NCBI GenBank assembly: GCA_963714425.1
Contig: CAVQOI010000004.1
Coordinates: forward strand, 620,001-684,000
Direction: 5' to 3'
DNA length: 64,000 bases
Origin: DATCYX01 sp963714425
GTDB taxonomy: Bacteria > Chloroflexota > Anaerolineae > Anaerolineales > UBA4823
This document shows positions 29,062 through 37,584 of this stretch, in pieces. Under the pieces are notes generated by a model. The model saw nothing but the letters and a program-made list of their open reading frames with translations. It ran no database searches and was not told the DNA's origin. Each line of letters begins with the position of its first letter. Position 1 is the stretch's first letter. Both the position numbers and the translations under genes were made by a program.

Positions 29062-30756
29062 ATGAAATCTATCATTATATGGTTGAAACGGTTCTTCTTC
29101 CCTCCTGCCGGTGCCTCGCGCTGGCTGCGAGTGCTACCTTACGCTGTGTTAGGCGCGCTCACCTTAATGCTCTTAACCGGCGCCGCCTACGCCTGGGACT
29201 ACACCAATTCGCCTCAGTTCTGCGGCGAAGCCTGCCATACCATGCCGCCCGAGTACACAGCTTACCTGACCTCGCCTCACGCTCGCATCGACTGCGTGGA
29301 TTGCCACATTGGTAAAGGATTCATTGCCACACGCATCACCCGCAAAGCCGGAGATGCCAAGCACATCATCTCTCTGGCATTTAAAGATTACGAGTTCCCC
29401 ATCCGGGCTGACGATTTGCGACCTGCGCGCGAAACCTGCGAGCTGTGCCACTCCCCAGAGAAATTTTCTGATGATAGCTTGCGCGAGATCAAGCGCTTTG
29501 AGGAGAACCCTGAGAATACCCCGAAGAGCATTTACCTGGTTTTGAAAACCGGGGGCGGCTCCAAACGCGAAGGACTCGGGCGAGGTATCCACTGGCATAT
29601 TGAAAACCAGGTCTTTTTCCTGTCAAGCGATCCAGAGGAACAGGAAATTCCATATGTGCGCGTGGTGGAAGACGATGGCAGCATCAGCGAATATATGGAC
29701 ATAGATTCTGAGATCGATCCGGCTACCATCGACCCCGCTGAGCTGCAGGAAATGGACTGCATCACCTGCCATAACCGTATCACCCACATGGTTTATCCGC
29801 CTCGGGATACCGTCGACCAATTAATGGCGCGCGGCCTGATCTCTCCGGATATTCCCGAAATCCGCCGCCAGGCAGTAGAGCTTTATGGGTCAGTCTACAG
29901 TACCACCCAAGCTGGAATTGATCGCATCGGCAGCCTGGTGAGCTTCTACGAAACTTATTACCCGGAATATTATTCGCAGAACAGTGAAAAAATCGAGATG
30001 GCCATTGCGGCCTTGCAGGATGCCTATAGCGGCAGCGTTTACCCCGAACAGAAATCGGACTGGTCCAGCCACCCCAGCAATATCGGACACCAGGATACAC
30101 CAGGATGTTTTCGCTGCCATGACGGCGAGCATCTGAGTGCAGATGGTGAAGCCATCCGCCTGGAATGCAATCTGTGCCACTCGATCCCGGTAGTGAGCGG
30201 ACCGAACGAGTTCGTTGCGGAGATCGAGATCAGCCGAGGCTCTGAGCCGCAGTCGCACCTGAATTCCAATTGGATCTGCCTGCACCACGAAGTGCTCGAT
30301 TCCTCATGCGCCAACTGCCATACTACTGAGAACCCGGGGGGGACCGATAACACCTCATTCTGCTCGAACAGCGCCTGCCACGGAAGTGTATGGGAGTTGG
30401 CTGGCTTCGACGCCCCCCGGCTGCGCGAGATCATCCTGTCGCAGCTCCCACCCACGCCCACGCCGGCGCCCCTTCCCGAGCAGGGTGCGCTCACATTTAC
30501 AGAAACCATTGGACCTTTGTTCGCCGCACGCTGTGGCGACTGCCATATCCTGACCAGCATCCAGGGTCTCAATCTGGGCACATATCAGGCAACGTTGGAG
30601 GGTGGAAACAGCGGAGTATCAATCTTGCCAGGCGACCCGCAAGGTAGTCTGCTCGTTCAGACGCAATCTAGAGAGCAGCCACACTTCGGCCAATTAAGCA
30701 CAGAGGAGTTGGATCTCGTCATCCAGTGGATTGAAGCAGGGGCACCGGAGAACTAG
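29062..30756 (+). CDS. Membrane-anchored nonaheme cytochrome c, NapC/NirT-like N-terminus
   Basis: 564 residues. A short basic N-terminus and one helix (~23-42) precede a NapC/NirT-like segment: FCGEACHTMPPEYTAYLTSPHA...CVDCHIG. Heme sites in order: CGEACH (CX3CH), CVDCH, CELCH, CITCH, CFRCH, CNLCH, CANCH, CSNSACH (CX4CH) and CGDCH. The last belongs to a C-terminal cytochrome-like domain ending LDLVIQWIEAGAPE, the same ending as the b/c fusion protein below. NapC/NirT proteins take electrons from menaquinol, so a quinol dehydrogenase or relay role is likely. The next gene starts 16 bp on. CX3CH as the first site is recurrent in this subgroup; CX4CH heme attachment is rarer and not certain. 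Confidence 0.85.
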   Translation: MKSIIIWLKRFFFPPAGASRWLRVLPYAVLGALTLMLLTGAAYAWDYTNSPQFCGEACHTMPPEYTAYLTSPHARIDCVDCHIGKGFIATRITRKAGDAKHIISLAFKDYEFPIRADDLRPARETCELCHSPEKFSDDSLREIKRFEENPENTPKSIYLVLKTGGGSKREGLGRGIHWHIENQVFFLSSDPEEQEIPYVRVVEDDGSISEYMDIDSEIDPATIDPAELQEMDCITCHNRITHMVYPPRDTVDQLMARGLISPDIPEIRRQAVELYGSVYSTTQAGIDRIGSLVSFYETYYPEYYSQNSEKIEMAIAALQDAYSGSVYPEQKSDWSSHPSNIGHQDTPGCFRCHDGEHLSADGEAIRLECNLCHSIPVVSGPNEFVAEIEISRGSEPQSHLNSNWICLHHEVLDSSCANCHTTENPGGTDNTSFCSNSACHGSVWELAGFDAPRLREIILSQLPPTPTPAPLPEQGALTFTETIGPLFAARCGDCHILTSIQGLNLGTYQATLEGGNSGVSILPGDPQGSLLVQTQSREQPHFGQLSTEELDLVIQWIEAGAPEN

Positions 30757-30772
30757 CTCAATCAGGAGTCTT

Positions 30773-31252
30773 ATGGGAGAAGAGGAGCAAATCACGCGGA
30801 AGAATTTTTTGAGCCTGGCGATCGGGGGGATCGGGGCACTGATCAGCGCCGCTATGGGAATCCCTGCGATCGCTTATATCATTGGCCCGGTTTTTAACCG
30901 ATCATCCACCCAAGAGTGGATCCGGCTCGGCCAAACCTCAAAGATTGAGCTCCGAGTTCCGACTTTGTTCAAATTCACCTTGCAGCGCAAGACAGGCTGG
31001 ATCGTGAATGAGGAAGAAGTGTCCGTTTACGCACTGACCGACAATGGTCGTGATTTTATCGCCATGACCAATATTTGTCCGCACCTCGGATGTCGTGTAC
31101 GCTGGATCACCGATCAGGATCAGTTCTTTTGCCCTTGTCACAATGGCGTATTTGATAAAGAAGGCAAGGTGGTTTCCGGACCCCCTCCCAGACCTTTGGA
31201 TCGCTTTGAAGTCAAAGTCGAAGACGATCAGTTATTTATTTTAGGAGGTTGA
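30773..31252 (+). CDS. Rieske [2Fe-2S] protein of a cytochrome bc-type complex
   Basis: 159 residues from ATG 30773, chosen because AGGAG lies nine bases ahead; the frame is open further upstream but overlaps the preceding gene. An N-terminal Tat-like/anchor stretch (RKNFLSLAIGGIGALISAAMGIPAIAY, described as ~9-35) has only a single Arg, so export route is uncertain. Cluster-binding motifs CPHLGC (~101) and CPCHNG (~121) supply two Cys and two His, and a GPPPRPLD proline loop follows. It carries electrons from menaquinol at the Qo site of the cytochrome b encoded next to the cytochrome c domains. Stop is one base from the next start. Confidence 0.92.
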   Translation: MGEEEQITRKNFLSLAIGGIGALISAAMGIPAIAYIIGPVFNRSSTQEWIRLGQTSKIELRVPTLFKFTLQRKTGWIVNEEEVSVYALTDNGRDFIAMTNICPHLGCRVRWITDQDQFFCPCHNGVFDKEGKVVSGPPPRPLDRFEVKVEDDQLFILGG

Positions 31253-31253
31253 A

Positions 31254-31913
31254 TTGGCTGCACGATTTGGGAACTGGCTTGATGAGCGGCTCGCCTGGCG
31301 TCAGGTTTGGGCAGTTATCTTTCTTCGAAAGATCCCCAAAGTCAACTGGCTCTATACCCTGGGCAGCGCTACCCTGTTCCTCGCAGTCAACCAGATATTC
31401 ACCGGTATTTTGCTGACGATTTATTACGTCCCTACCCCGGATCACGCTTACGATAGCGTTCAATACATCACCACCCAGATTCCAGCTGGATGGTTGATTC
31501 GGGGCCTTCATCATTGGGGCGCAAGCGCGATGGTCGTTGTTGTTGGTTTGCACATGGTACGCGTAATCTTTCATGGAGCCTATAAGTATCCTCGAGAAAT
31601 CACCTGGCTCACTGGCGTGCTCCTTTTGCTCGTGACAGTCGGCTTTGGTTTTACCGGATACCTGCTACCCTGGGATCAGAAAGCCTATTGGGCTACCATC
31701 GTTGGGACACAAATTGCCAGCGTTGCTCCGATTATCGGTGAGTGGATCTTGCTCATCATGCGGGGCGGAGAGGAGCTCTCCGCTGTCACGCTGGCGCGCT
31801 TTTACGGGGTCCACATTTGGGTGCTGCCAACTGCGCTTTTGCTGCTGATATTGATCCATTTATATCTGGTTATCCGCATTGGTATAAGCTCCGTGCCTCA
31901 TAAAGAGGACTAA
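31254..31913 (+). CDS. Cytochrome b6-like subunit (N-terminal half of cytochrome b)
   Basis: 219 residues, TTG start at 31254 with an ideal TTAGGAGGT ribosome site at 31241-31249. Four hydrophobic helices carry the heme b ligands: His in LHHWGASAMVVVVGLHMVR (~85-103) and in YGVHIWVLPTALLLLILIHLY (~185-205, positions approximate). GYLLPWDQKAYWATIVG is the conserved Qo-side segment. This is the b6 type, split from subunit IV, as in Firmicutes, cyanobacteria and many Chloroflexota. Together with the Rieske protein and the next gene it forms a menaquinol oxidase core. Confidence 0.93.
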   Translation: MAARFGNWLDERLAWRQVWAVIFLRKIPKVNWLYTLGSATLFLAVNQIFTGILLTIYYVPTPDHAYDSVQYITTQIPAGWLIRGLHHWGASAMVVVVGLHMVRVIFHGAYKYPREITWLTGVLLLLVTVGFGFTGYLLPWDQKAYWATIVGTQIASVAPIIGEWILLIMRGGEELSAVTLARFYGVHIWVLPTALLLLILIHLYLVIRIGISSVPHKED

Positions 31914-31916
31914 TTA

Positions 31917-34037
31917 GTGGAAGATAAAGAGAAGCAGGAGTATTTGGAACGGTACCAAAAGGCAAAGGAAAAAGGCATCCCCTTTTTCCCAGATGCCGTA
32001 TTTAAAGACACCGTTGTGGTGCTCGTGATCTTTATTTTCCTCGTTGCTCTCTCCTATTTCCTTGGGGCGCCCTTAGAAGCTCGTGCAAACCCCGCTGATA
32101 CCTCCTACACGCCACGACCGGAGTGGTACTTCCTGTTCCTGTTTCAGCTCTTGAAGTATTTCCCCGGCAGTTTAGAGGTGTTTGGCGTTATCGTCCTCCC
32201 CACGCTGGCGATCTTGTTACTGTTCGCTCTTCCATTTATCGATCGCTCCCAAAAGCGGCATTTTAGCAGCAGACCGGTGGTCATGGGTATTACTGCTTTA
32301 ATGATTCTCGGGGGCACCGTACTGACGGTTCAGGCCTACCTCGAGACGCCCCCACCGGCAGATGAAACCACTGGCGACCAGACGGCTGCCCTTTACGCTA
32401 AAAATTGTGCCGGCTGCCATGGTTCATCGATACAAATTCAGCCTGGAACGAACTTACACGCAGTGATCGCACAAGGCAAGCATGAGGGCATGCCAGCCTG
32501 GAGCGCTGACCTCACTTCGGATCAAATTGACGCGCTAGCCGGCTTCATCCTCTCCCCAGGAGGCAGCAAGTTATTTACCGACAATTGCGGTGCATGCCAC
32601 CAGGCCCCCGAATTGGTCGCCGGAGACCCTCTCGAATTGAAGAAAGCCATCGAAGAAGGCAAATCCTATCCCGCGCATGCAAATATTGAGGCTCCTCAAT
32701 GGGACAAGGTGCTCAACCCGGAGGAGCGAACCAACTTGCTCAATTTCTTGGTTGCACCCGACGGGCAGCGGCTGTTCACCACAAATTGCTCCCCTTGCCA
32801 TGGGCGATCCGTGGCGATATCCGGGGATGAGGCCGAGCTGCGCACTTTGATCAGCCAGGGAGGGCTTCACCTGGAAATGCCACCCTGGCGGGAGAGATTA
32901 AGTGATACGGAATTGGAGAGCCTGGCGAACTACGTCGTCAAGCCAGCGTCTACACCACAAGGGGATCAGCTCTTTCAAGATTATTGCTCCAGCTGCCACG
33001 GCGAACTAATTCCTGCCGTTGATACTGTCGATCATGCGCGGCAGATCATCGCCAGCGGCGGCGCTCACGAAACGATGCCTGTATGGGGCACTATCTTGAC
33101 ATCCGAACAATTGGATGCTCTGGTAAATTACACGTTAACCACAGCACAAGGGACATCTTTGGAAGTAGGGCAGGATCTATTCTCGCAAAACTGCGCTGCC
33201 TGCCACGGCGACTTTGGAGAGGGCGGCATCAACCCGGCGCGGGCAAACGATATCATCGCCCCCATCAGCACCAGCGAATTCTTAAATACTCGCGACGACT
33301 TCACCTTACGAGCGATCATTGCACAGGGCCAACCTAATTTTGGCATGTCGCCCTTTGGGAGCAGCTATGGGGGACCCCTGGAAGATGACGAAATTGACGC
33401 CATCGTGGCGTTTATGCGCGCGTGGGAGGCGAATCCGCCGGTAGAGCTACCTCCAGAGGTGATTCCTGCTGAGGCATCCTTGAACCCAGCAGAGGTCTAT
33501 AAAAACCTGTGCGCCCAGTGCCATGGCCCTGACGGCGAAGGAGGGGTTGGCCCGGCTCTCGCCGATCCTCAATTCCAATCGGCAAACTCCGACGAGGAGA
33601 TTTACGATACGATCAACAAAGGGCACAAGGCGACTGCGATGATCGGCTGGGGTGAGATTCTCTCCGCCAAGCAGATCGAGGGGCTGGTAGAGTTCATCCG
33701 CCAATTGAAACCAATCGGGTCAATTCCCGGCCCCACCTCAACAGCAGCTTCCCAAAGATTAACTTTTGGGTCCGCTATCCTGCCGATTTTTGACGCCAAG
33801 TGTAAGATTTGCCATGGCGCCCTGGGAGGCTGGGATGGAAGCACGTACCAATCTGTGATGACGAGCGGCGATAATGCGCCAACGGTACTCCCCGGTGATG
33901 TTGACAACAGCCTGTTAGCCCAAAAGCTATTGGGTACGCAGACACAAGGGACAATCATGCCCCCCAGTGGAGCGCTGCCAGATGATGAAATCCAGATTAT
34001 TTTGGATTGGATTGCAGCCGGTGCGCCAGAAAAATGA
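31917..34037 (+). CDS. Cytochrome b subunit IV fused to seven c-type heme domains
   Basis: A 706-residue protein, GTG start, 3 bp after the b6 gene. Residues ~1-145 form subunit IV: the PEWY quinol-site motif in TPRPEWYFLFLFQLLKYFPG (~66-85) and three helices. From ~155 it continues outside the membrane with seven CXXCH sites: CAGCH (~163), CGACH (~223), CSPCH (~291), CSSCH (~356), CAACH (~426), CAQCH (~531) and CKICH (~628). Several have downstream Met ligands (GMPAW, EMPPW, TMPVW, GMSPFG). The last domain resembles a planctomycete-type cytochrome c ending ILDWIAAGAPEK. Subunit IV fused to one or two c domains is known; seven is far longer. It would give the bc complex a built-in heme wire. 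Confidence 0.9.
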   Translation: MEDKEKQEYLERYQKAKEKGIPFFPDAVFKDTVVVLVIFIFLVALSYFLGAPLEARANPADTSYTPRPEWYFLFLFQLLKYFPGSLEVFGVIVLPTLAILLLFALPFIDRSQKRHFSSRPVVMGITALMILGGTVLTVQAYLETPPPADETTGDQTAALYAKNCAGCHGSSIQIQPGTNLHAVIAQGKHEGMPAWSADLTSDQIDALAGFILSPGGSKLFTDNCGACHQAPELVAGDPLELKKAIEEGKSYPAHANIEAPQWDKVLNPEERTNLLNFLVAPDGQRLFTTNCSPCHGRSVAISGDEAELRTLISQGGLHLEMPPWRERLSDTELESLANYVVKPASTPQGDQLFQDYCSSCHGELIPAVDTVDHARQIIASGGAHETMPVWGTILTSEQLDALVNYTLTTAQGTSLEVGQDLFSQNCAACHGDFGEGGINPARANDIIAPISTSEFLNTRDDFTLRAIIAQGQPNFGMSPFGSSYGGPLEDDEIDAIVAFMRAWEANPPVELPPEVIPAEASLNPAEVYKNLCAQCHGPDGEGGVGPALADPQFQSANSDEEIYDTINKGHKATAMIGWGEILSAKQIEGLVEFIRQLKPIGSIPGPTSTAASQRLTFGSAILPIFDAKCKICHGALGGWDGSTYQSVMTSGDNAPTVLPGDVDNSLLAQKLLGTQTQGTIMPPSGALPDDEIQIILDWIAAGAPEK

Positions 34038-34231
34038 GCTCTATGAAATGCCAATTGTTCACAATTGCTAGTATTCAGGAACCTGGGGGTGCAGATCCTG
34101 TTTGCCGCATTGTGAGTTGATAAATTGGGACAAAACCATCGTATTAGTGCTTAGGAGATTAGAAAGGAGGTAACACAGACAGATACCTACACATGAATTT
34201 TGAAGGAAAACCTTTTGAGAGGAGATTGTAT

Positions 34232-36409
34232 ATGAAACATAGACACATCATCATCGGGCTTGGATTGCTTCTCCTGATGCTGGCACTGGCAGCCTGTGCG
34301 CAGGCACCTGCACCAGCCGAAGCGACTCCTTGCCCCACGGCCCCACCATGTCCTGACTGCCCTGCACCACCAGAGGCCGCGCCTTGCCCGGAACAAGTTG
34401 TTAAAGACGTTCCGTTCGAAGCAGCCTGGGTAGGCTCACCGCACAACGACGCTGAGGCAGAGGCCTTCGTCCACTGGAATGAGGACGATCCGGCTGAAGT
34501 CCCAACCGCTTGCGCAAAGTGCCACAGCACTCCCGGCTACCAGGACTTCCTGGGCGCAGATGGCTCCGCGGCTGGCACCGTGGACGCTGCTGCACCCATT
34601 GGTACCACCATCCAGTGCGTGGCTTGCCACAACTCTGTAACTGCTACCCTATCCAGCGTGACTTTCCCGTCTGGCGTGGAAGTGACAGGGTTGGGCGCTG
34701 AAGCGCGCTGTATGCTGTGCCACCAAGGGCGGGCTTCCAAGGTTTCGGTTGATACAGCCTTGGAGGAAGCCGGACTGACAGAGGACCTGGATACAGTGAA
34801 CGCCGAACTGGGCTTCATTAACATCCACTACTATGCGGCTGGCGCCACCCTGTACGGCGGCGTGACCATGGGCGGATACCAGTACGACGGCAAGATGTAC
34901 GACGCCAAATTCCGCCACGTGGAAGGCTATGACACCTGCGTTGGCTGCCATAACCCGCATACCACCGAGCTCAAGATCGAGCAGTGCGCCGAGTGCCATG
35001 AAGGCGTCACCGCCAAAGAGGATCTGAAAGCGGTGCGTATGAACGGCTCGCTGGCCGATTACGATGGCGATGGCGATACAAGTGAAGGCGTGGCCGAGGA
35101 GTTAGACGGGCTGCGAGCGATGCTGCTGACTGCAATGCAGGCGTATGCCAGCGAAGTAGCGAGCGCCCCCATCGGTTATGACTCCGTCGCCTATCCCTAC
35201 TTCTTCAATGACACCAACAGCGACGGCGAGATCGGTGAGGACGAGGCTGTCTTCCCTAACGCCTACGCATCCTGGACCGGTCGCCTGCTCAAAGCTGGCT
35301 ACAACTACCAGACATCGCTGAAAGATCCCGGTGCGTACGCGCACGGCGGCAAGTACATCATCGAGCTGCTGTACGACTCGATCGAGGACCTGAACACCGT
35401 CCTGGGCACGCCTGTGGACCTGTCCACAGCGCACCGTGAGGACCCCGGGCACTTTGCCGGCGACACGGAGGCCTTCCGCCACTGGGATGCTGATGGCGAG
35501 GTGCCAGGTCGTTGCGCCAGATGCCATTCAGCTGGCGGTCTGCCGCAATTCATCAAAGAAGGGGCTAACATCTCCAACGAGATCAGTAACGGCTTCATGT
35601 GCACCACCTGCCACAACGCGGCGGAGTGGCCTGCCCTGTATGCCGTGGAAGAAGTCACCTTCCCCAGCGGCGCAAGCCTGACCTTCGGCGAAGGCAAGCA
35701 GTCCAACATGTGCCTGCTGTGCCACCAGGGCCGCTCCTCGACGTCCGCTGTTAATCGGGCACTGGGCGACAAGCCAGCCGATACCGTGGACGACACCATC
35801 GGCTTCTCCAACATCCACTACTTCGCCGCGGGTGCAACCGTCTTCGGCAACGATGCTCAAGGCGCCTACCAGTTCACAGGCAAAGAGTATGTTGGACCGC
35901 ACGGACACGTTGCACAAGCTGGCTTTGAGTGCAAGTCCTGCCATGACGTCCACGGCCTGGAAGTCAAAGTGGAATCTTGCGCTGGCTGCCATGGCGGCGC
36001 CTCAGACCCAGCCGACCCGGATACCTACCGGATCGCGGCAACAGACTGGGACGGCGATGGCGACACCACCGAGGGCGTGCGTGGCGAGATCGAACCTTTC
36101 GCCGAGCGCCTGTACGCTGGAATCCTGGCTTATGCCAAGGCTCAGGGAACGCCGATCGTCTACAGCTCTCCCGACCACCCATACTGGTTTGTGGATGCGG
36201 ATGAGGACGGCGAGCGGGACGTGAATGCCGAAGGCGCGGCAGTAGGTTACAACGCCTTCACGCCGAACCTGCTGAGAGCTGCGTTCAACTACCAGTACTT
36301 CCAGAAGGACCCGGGCAACTTCGCCCACAACGCTCCTTATATGCTGCAGATCCTGTACGACAGCATCCAAGCCGTTGGCGGAGATGTCTCTGGTCTGACC
36401 AGACCGTAG
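34232..36409 (+). CDS. Decaheme cytochrome c lipoprotein made of two pentaheme halves
   Basis: 725 residues from ATG 34232 (MKHRHIIIGLGLLLLML) with GAGAGGAG at 34217-34224; an earlier in-frame ATG lacks such a site. Lipobox LALAAC is followed by a Cys/Pro-rich linker. Ten CXXCH sites fall in two groups of five: CAKCH, CVACH, CMLCH, CVGCH, CAECH and CARCH, CTTCH, CLLCH, CKSCH, CAGCH. The halves align over their length: VTFPSG, MLCHQGR/LLCHQGR, GFxNIHYxAAGAT, YxYxGKxY, and a DxDGDGDT.EGV Ca-loop-like motif. It probably sits outside the membrane as a terminal electron carrier; no catalytic signature was recognised. It ends the cluster before a terminator. Confidence 0.86.
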   Translation: MKHRHIIIGLGLLLLMLALAACAQAPAPAEATPCPTAPPCPDCPAPPEAAPCPEQVVKDVPFEAAWVGSPHNDAEAEAFVHWNEDDPAEVPTACAKCHSTPGYQDFLGADGSAAGTVDAAAPIGTTIQCVACHNSVTATLSSVTFPSGVEVTGLGAEARCMLCHQGRASKVSVDTALEEAGLTEDLDTVNAELGFINIHYYAAGATLYGGVTMGGYQYDGKMYDAKFRHVEGYDTCVGCHNPHTTELKIEQCAECHEGVTAKEDLKAVRMNGSLADYDGDGDTSEGVAEELDGLRAMLLTAMQAYASEVASAPIGYDSVAYPYFFNDTNSDGEIGEDEAVFPNAYASWTGRLLKAGYNYQTSLKDPGAYAHGGKYIIELLYDSIEDLNTVLGTPVDLSTAHREDPGHFAGDTEAFRHWDADGEVPGRCARCHSAGGLPQFIKEGANISNEISNGFMCTTCHNAAEWPALYAVEEVTFPSGASLTFGEGKQSNMCLLCHQGRSSTSAVNRALGDKPADTVDDTIGFSNIHYFAAGATVFGNDAQGAYQFTGKEYVGPHGHVAQAGFECKSCHDVHGLEVKVESCAGCHGGASDPADPDTYRIAATDWDGDGDTTEGVRGEIEPFAERLYAGILAYAKAQGTPIVYSSPDHPYWFVDADEDGERDVNAEGAAVGYNAFTPNLLRAAFNYQYFQKDPGNFAHNAPYMLQILYDSIQAVGGDVSGLTRP

Positions 36410-36426
36410 GCGGTCGTTAAACCCAT

Positions 36427-36515
36427 CTCCCCTCACCCCCCTTCCCCCAGATCGGGGGAGGGGATCTAGAAGCAATAACAAAGGTGCTCCGGTGGCTACG
36501 CCACCGGAACACCTT
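36427..36515 (+). terminator. G/C hairpin plus perfect hairpin after the multiheme cluster
   Basis: A C-rich/G-rich element (TCCCCTC ... GGGGGAGGGGAT, about 36427-36467) is followed by a hairpin with 16-base arms at 36481-36496 and 36500-36515 around TAC, with one mismatch, and then GTTTTGTCT. It lies between convergent genes (decaheme stop at 36409, minus-strand stop at 36559). A terminator for the plus strand is likely. The same two-part arrangement recurs at 38399 and about 43010. Confidence 0.7.
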
Positions 36516-36558
36516 GTTTTGTCTCTTCTCTCAATCGTAAGGAAGGTGAGGTCAATCC

Positions 36559-37491
36559 TTATTCGCCCCTAAGTTTTGTTCCGCAAGCCCGGCAGAAGCG
36601 ATCGCCGGAAGAGGCGCGCTTACCACAATTGTGGCAGTATATGTGCCCCTGCGGGTCCTCGGTCTCGATGAGCTCCGCCTTGCGCCGCTTGCGCCTGGGT
36701 TTGACTTCCAGATTCTGTCTACCCGAGAAATAGTACCAGGCGCCACCCCCAAAAATCAACAAAACTCCCAGCCCGCCCAATACCCAGGGCAGCGCCGCCA
36801 TGACAATATCCTGACCCGGTGTGATGCTGGCAACCGGAGCGCTGGGCTGCACCTGCAGGTTGGCGGCGCTCAACTCGTCATCGGCTTTGTTGTAGCTGAC
36901 CGACAGGCTGAAAGTCTGCCCTTGTTGCAATGAGCCGAGATCTTTTTTGTAATACACCAGCCCATCGTTGCGCGCTACCCCGGCACCAGCAGCCGGCGAG
37001 ATGAGCATTTCGCTGGCACCCAAGGGCTGCTGAACGTCAACCAGCAAGGAATCAACGGCATAATCGCCAGGCCAGCGGTATTCGTACTGCCGCGCAGCAC
37101 CTTGTTTTTCCAGCTCCGAATCGTAATACTCCAACTGTACTTCCGGGGCGGTGGCGGTTATATTGATCACCCCCCATTCACCGCTCACCTGCCGCTCGTA
37201 CGGAATTGTGAATAGCCCCGATTCTCCACCAGTCGTCATCTGGCGCACAGCCACCGCCGAGGGCTCTCCCGCAGAAGCCGGGATGCGGAGGCTGAGATCG
37301 ACCGGCAAGGAGATCGTAGGGTGCAGCGCAATATGGTAGATCACTAACACTGTAGGACGGTCATATTCCGGCCACAGAGATACGTCCAGTTTGCTAAACC
37401 GCACCTCAGTCTGCGCTCGAGCGGGATACAAATGAACACTTGCAATCGCGGCAATAACGCTCAGCAGGCACATCAAATATTTGATTCGCAT
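36559..37491 (-). CDS. Exported membrane-anchored protein with C-terminal zinc ribbon
   Basis: 310 residues from ATG 37491 (MRIKYLMCLLSVIAAIASVHLYPARA), which gives a clean signal peptide; the frame is open 27 codons further upstream. The exported part (~27-240) is beta-rich with no recognised domain, followed by a membrane helix (~255-275), a basic cytoplasmic stretch KPRRKRRKAEL and a zinc ribbon YCHNCGKRASSGDRFCRACG. An exported sensor region joined to an intracellular zinc ribbon suggests signal transfer, but that is inference. The cytochrome lipoprotein at 18701 has a comparable exported beta region, and the CcmI-like protein has a comparable ribbon. Function unknown. Confidence 0.6.
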   Translation of the reverse strand: MRIKYLMCLLSVIAAIASVHLYPARAQTEVRFSKLDVSLWPEYDRPTVLVIYHIALHPTISLPVDLSLRIPASAGEPSAVAVRQMTTGGESGLFTIPYERQVSGEWGVINITATAPEVQLEYYDSELEKQGAARQYEYRWPGDYAVDSLLVDVQQPLGASEMLISPAAGAGVARNDGLVYYKKDLGSLQQGQTFSLSVSYNKADDELSAANLQVQPSAPVASITPGQDIVMAALPWVLGGLGVLLIFGGGAWYYFSGRQNLEVKPRRKRRKAELIETEDPQGHIYCHNCGKRASSGDRFCRACGTKLRGE

Positions 37492-37584
37492 GGTTTCCCT
37501 TGTATCATCTGTACAATTCACATCATCCGGTTTTTTGGATCGGGAATTGTTTCCGAGCACGAATCTTACCATGCATACGGATAT

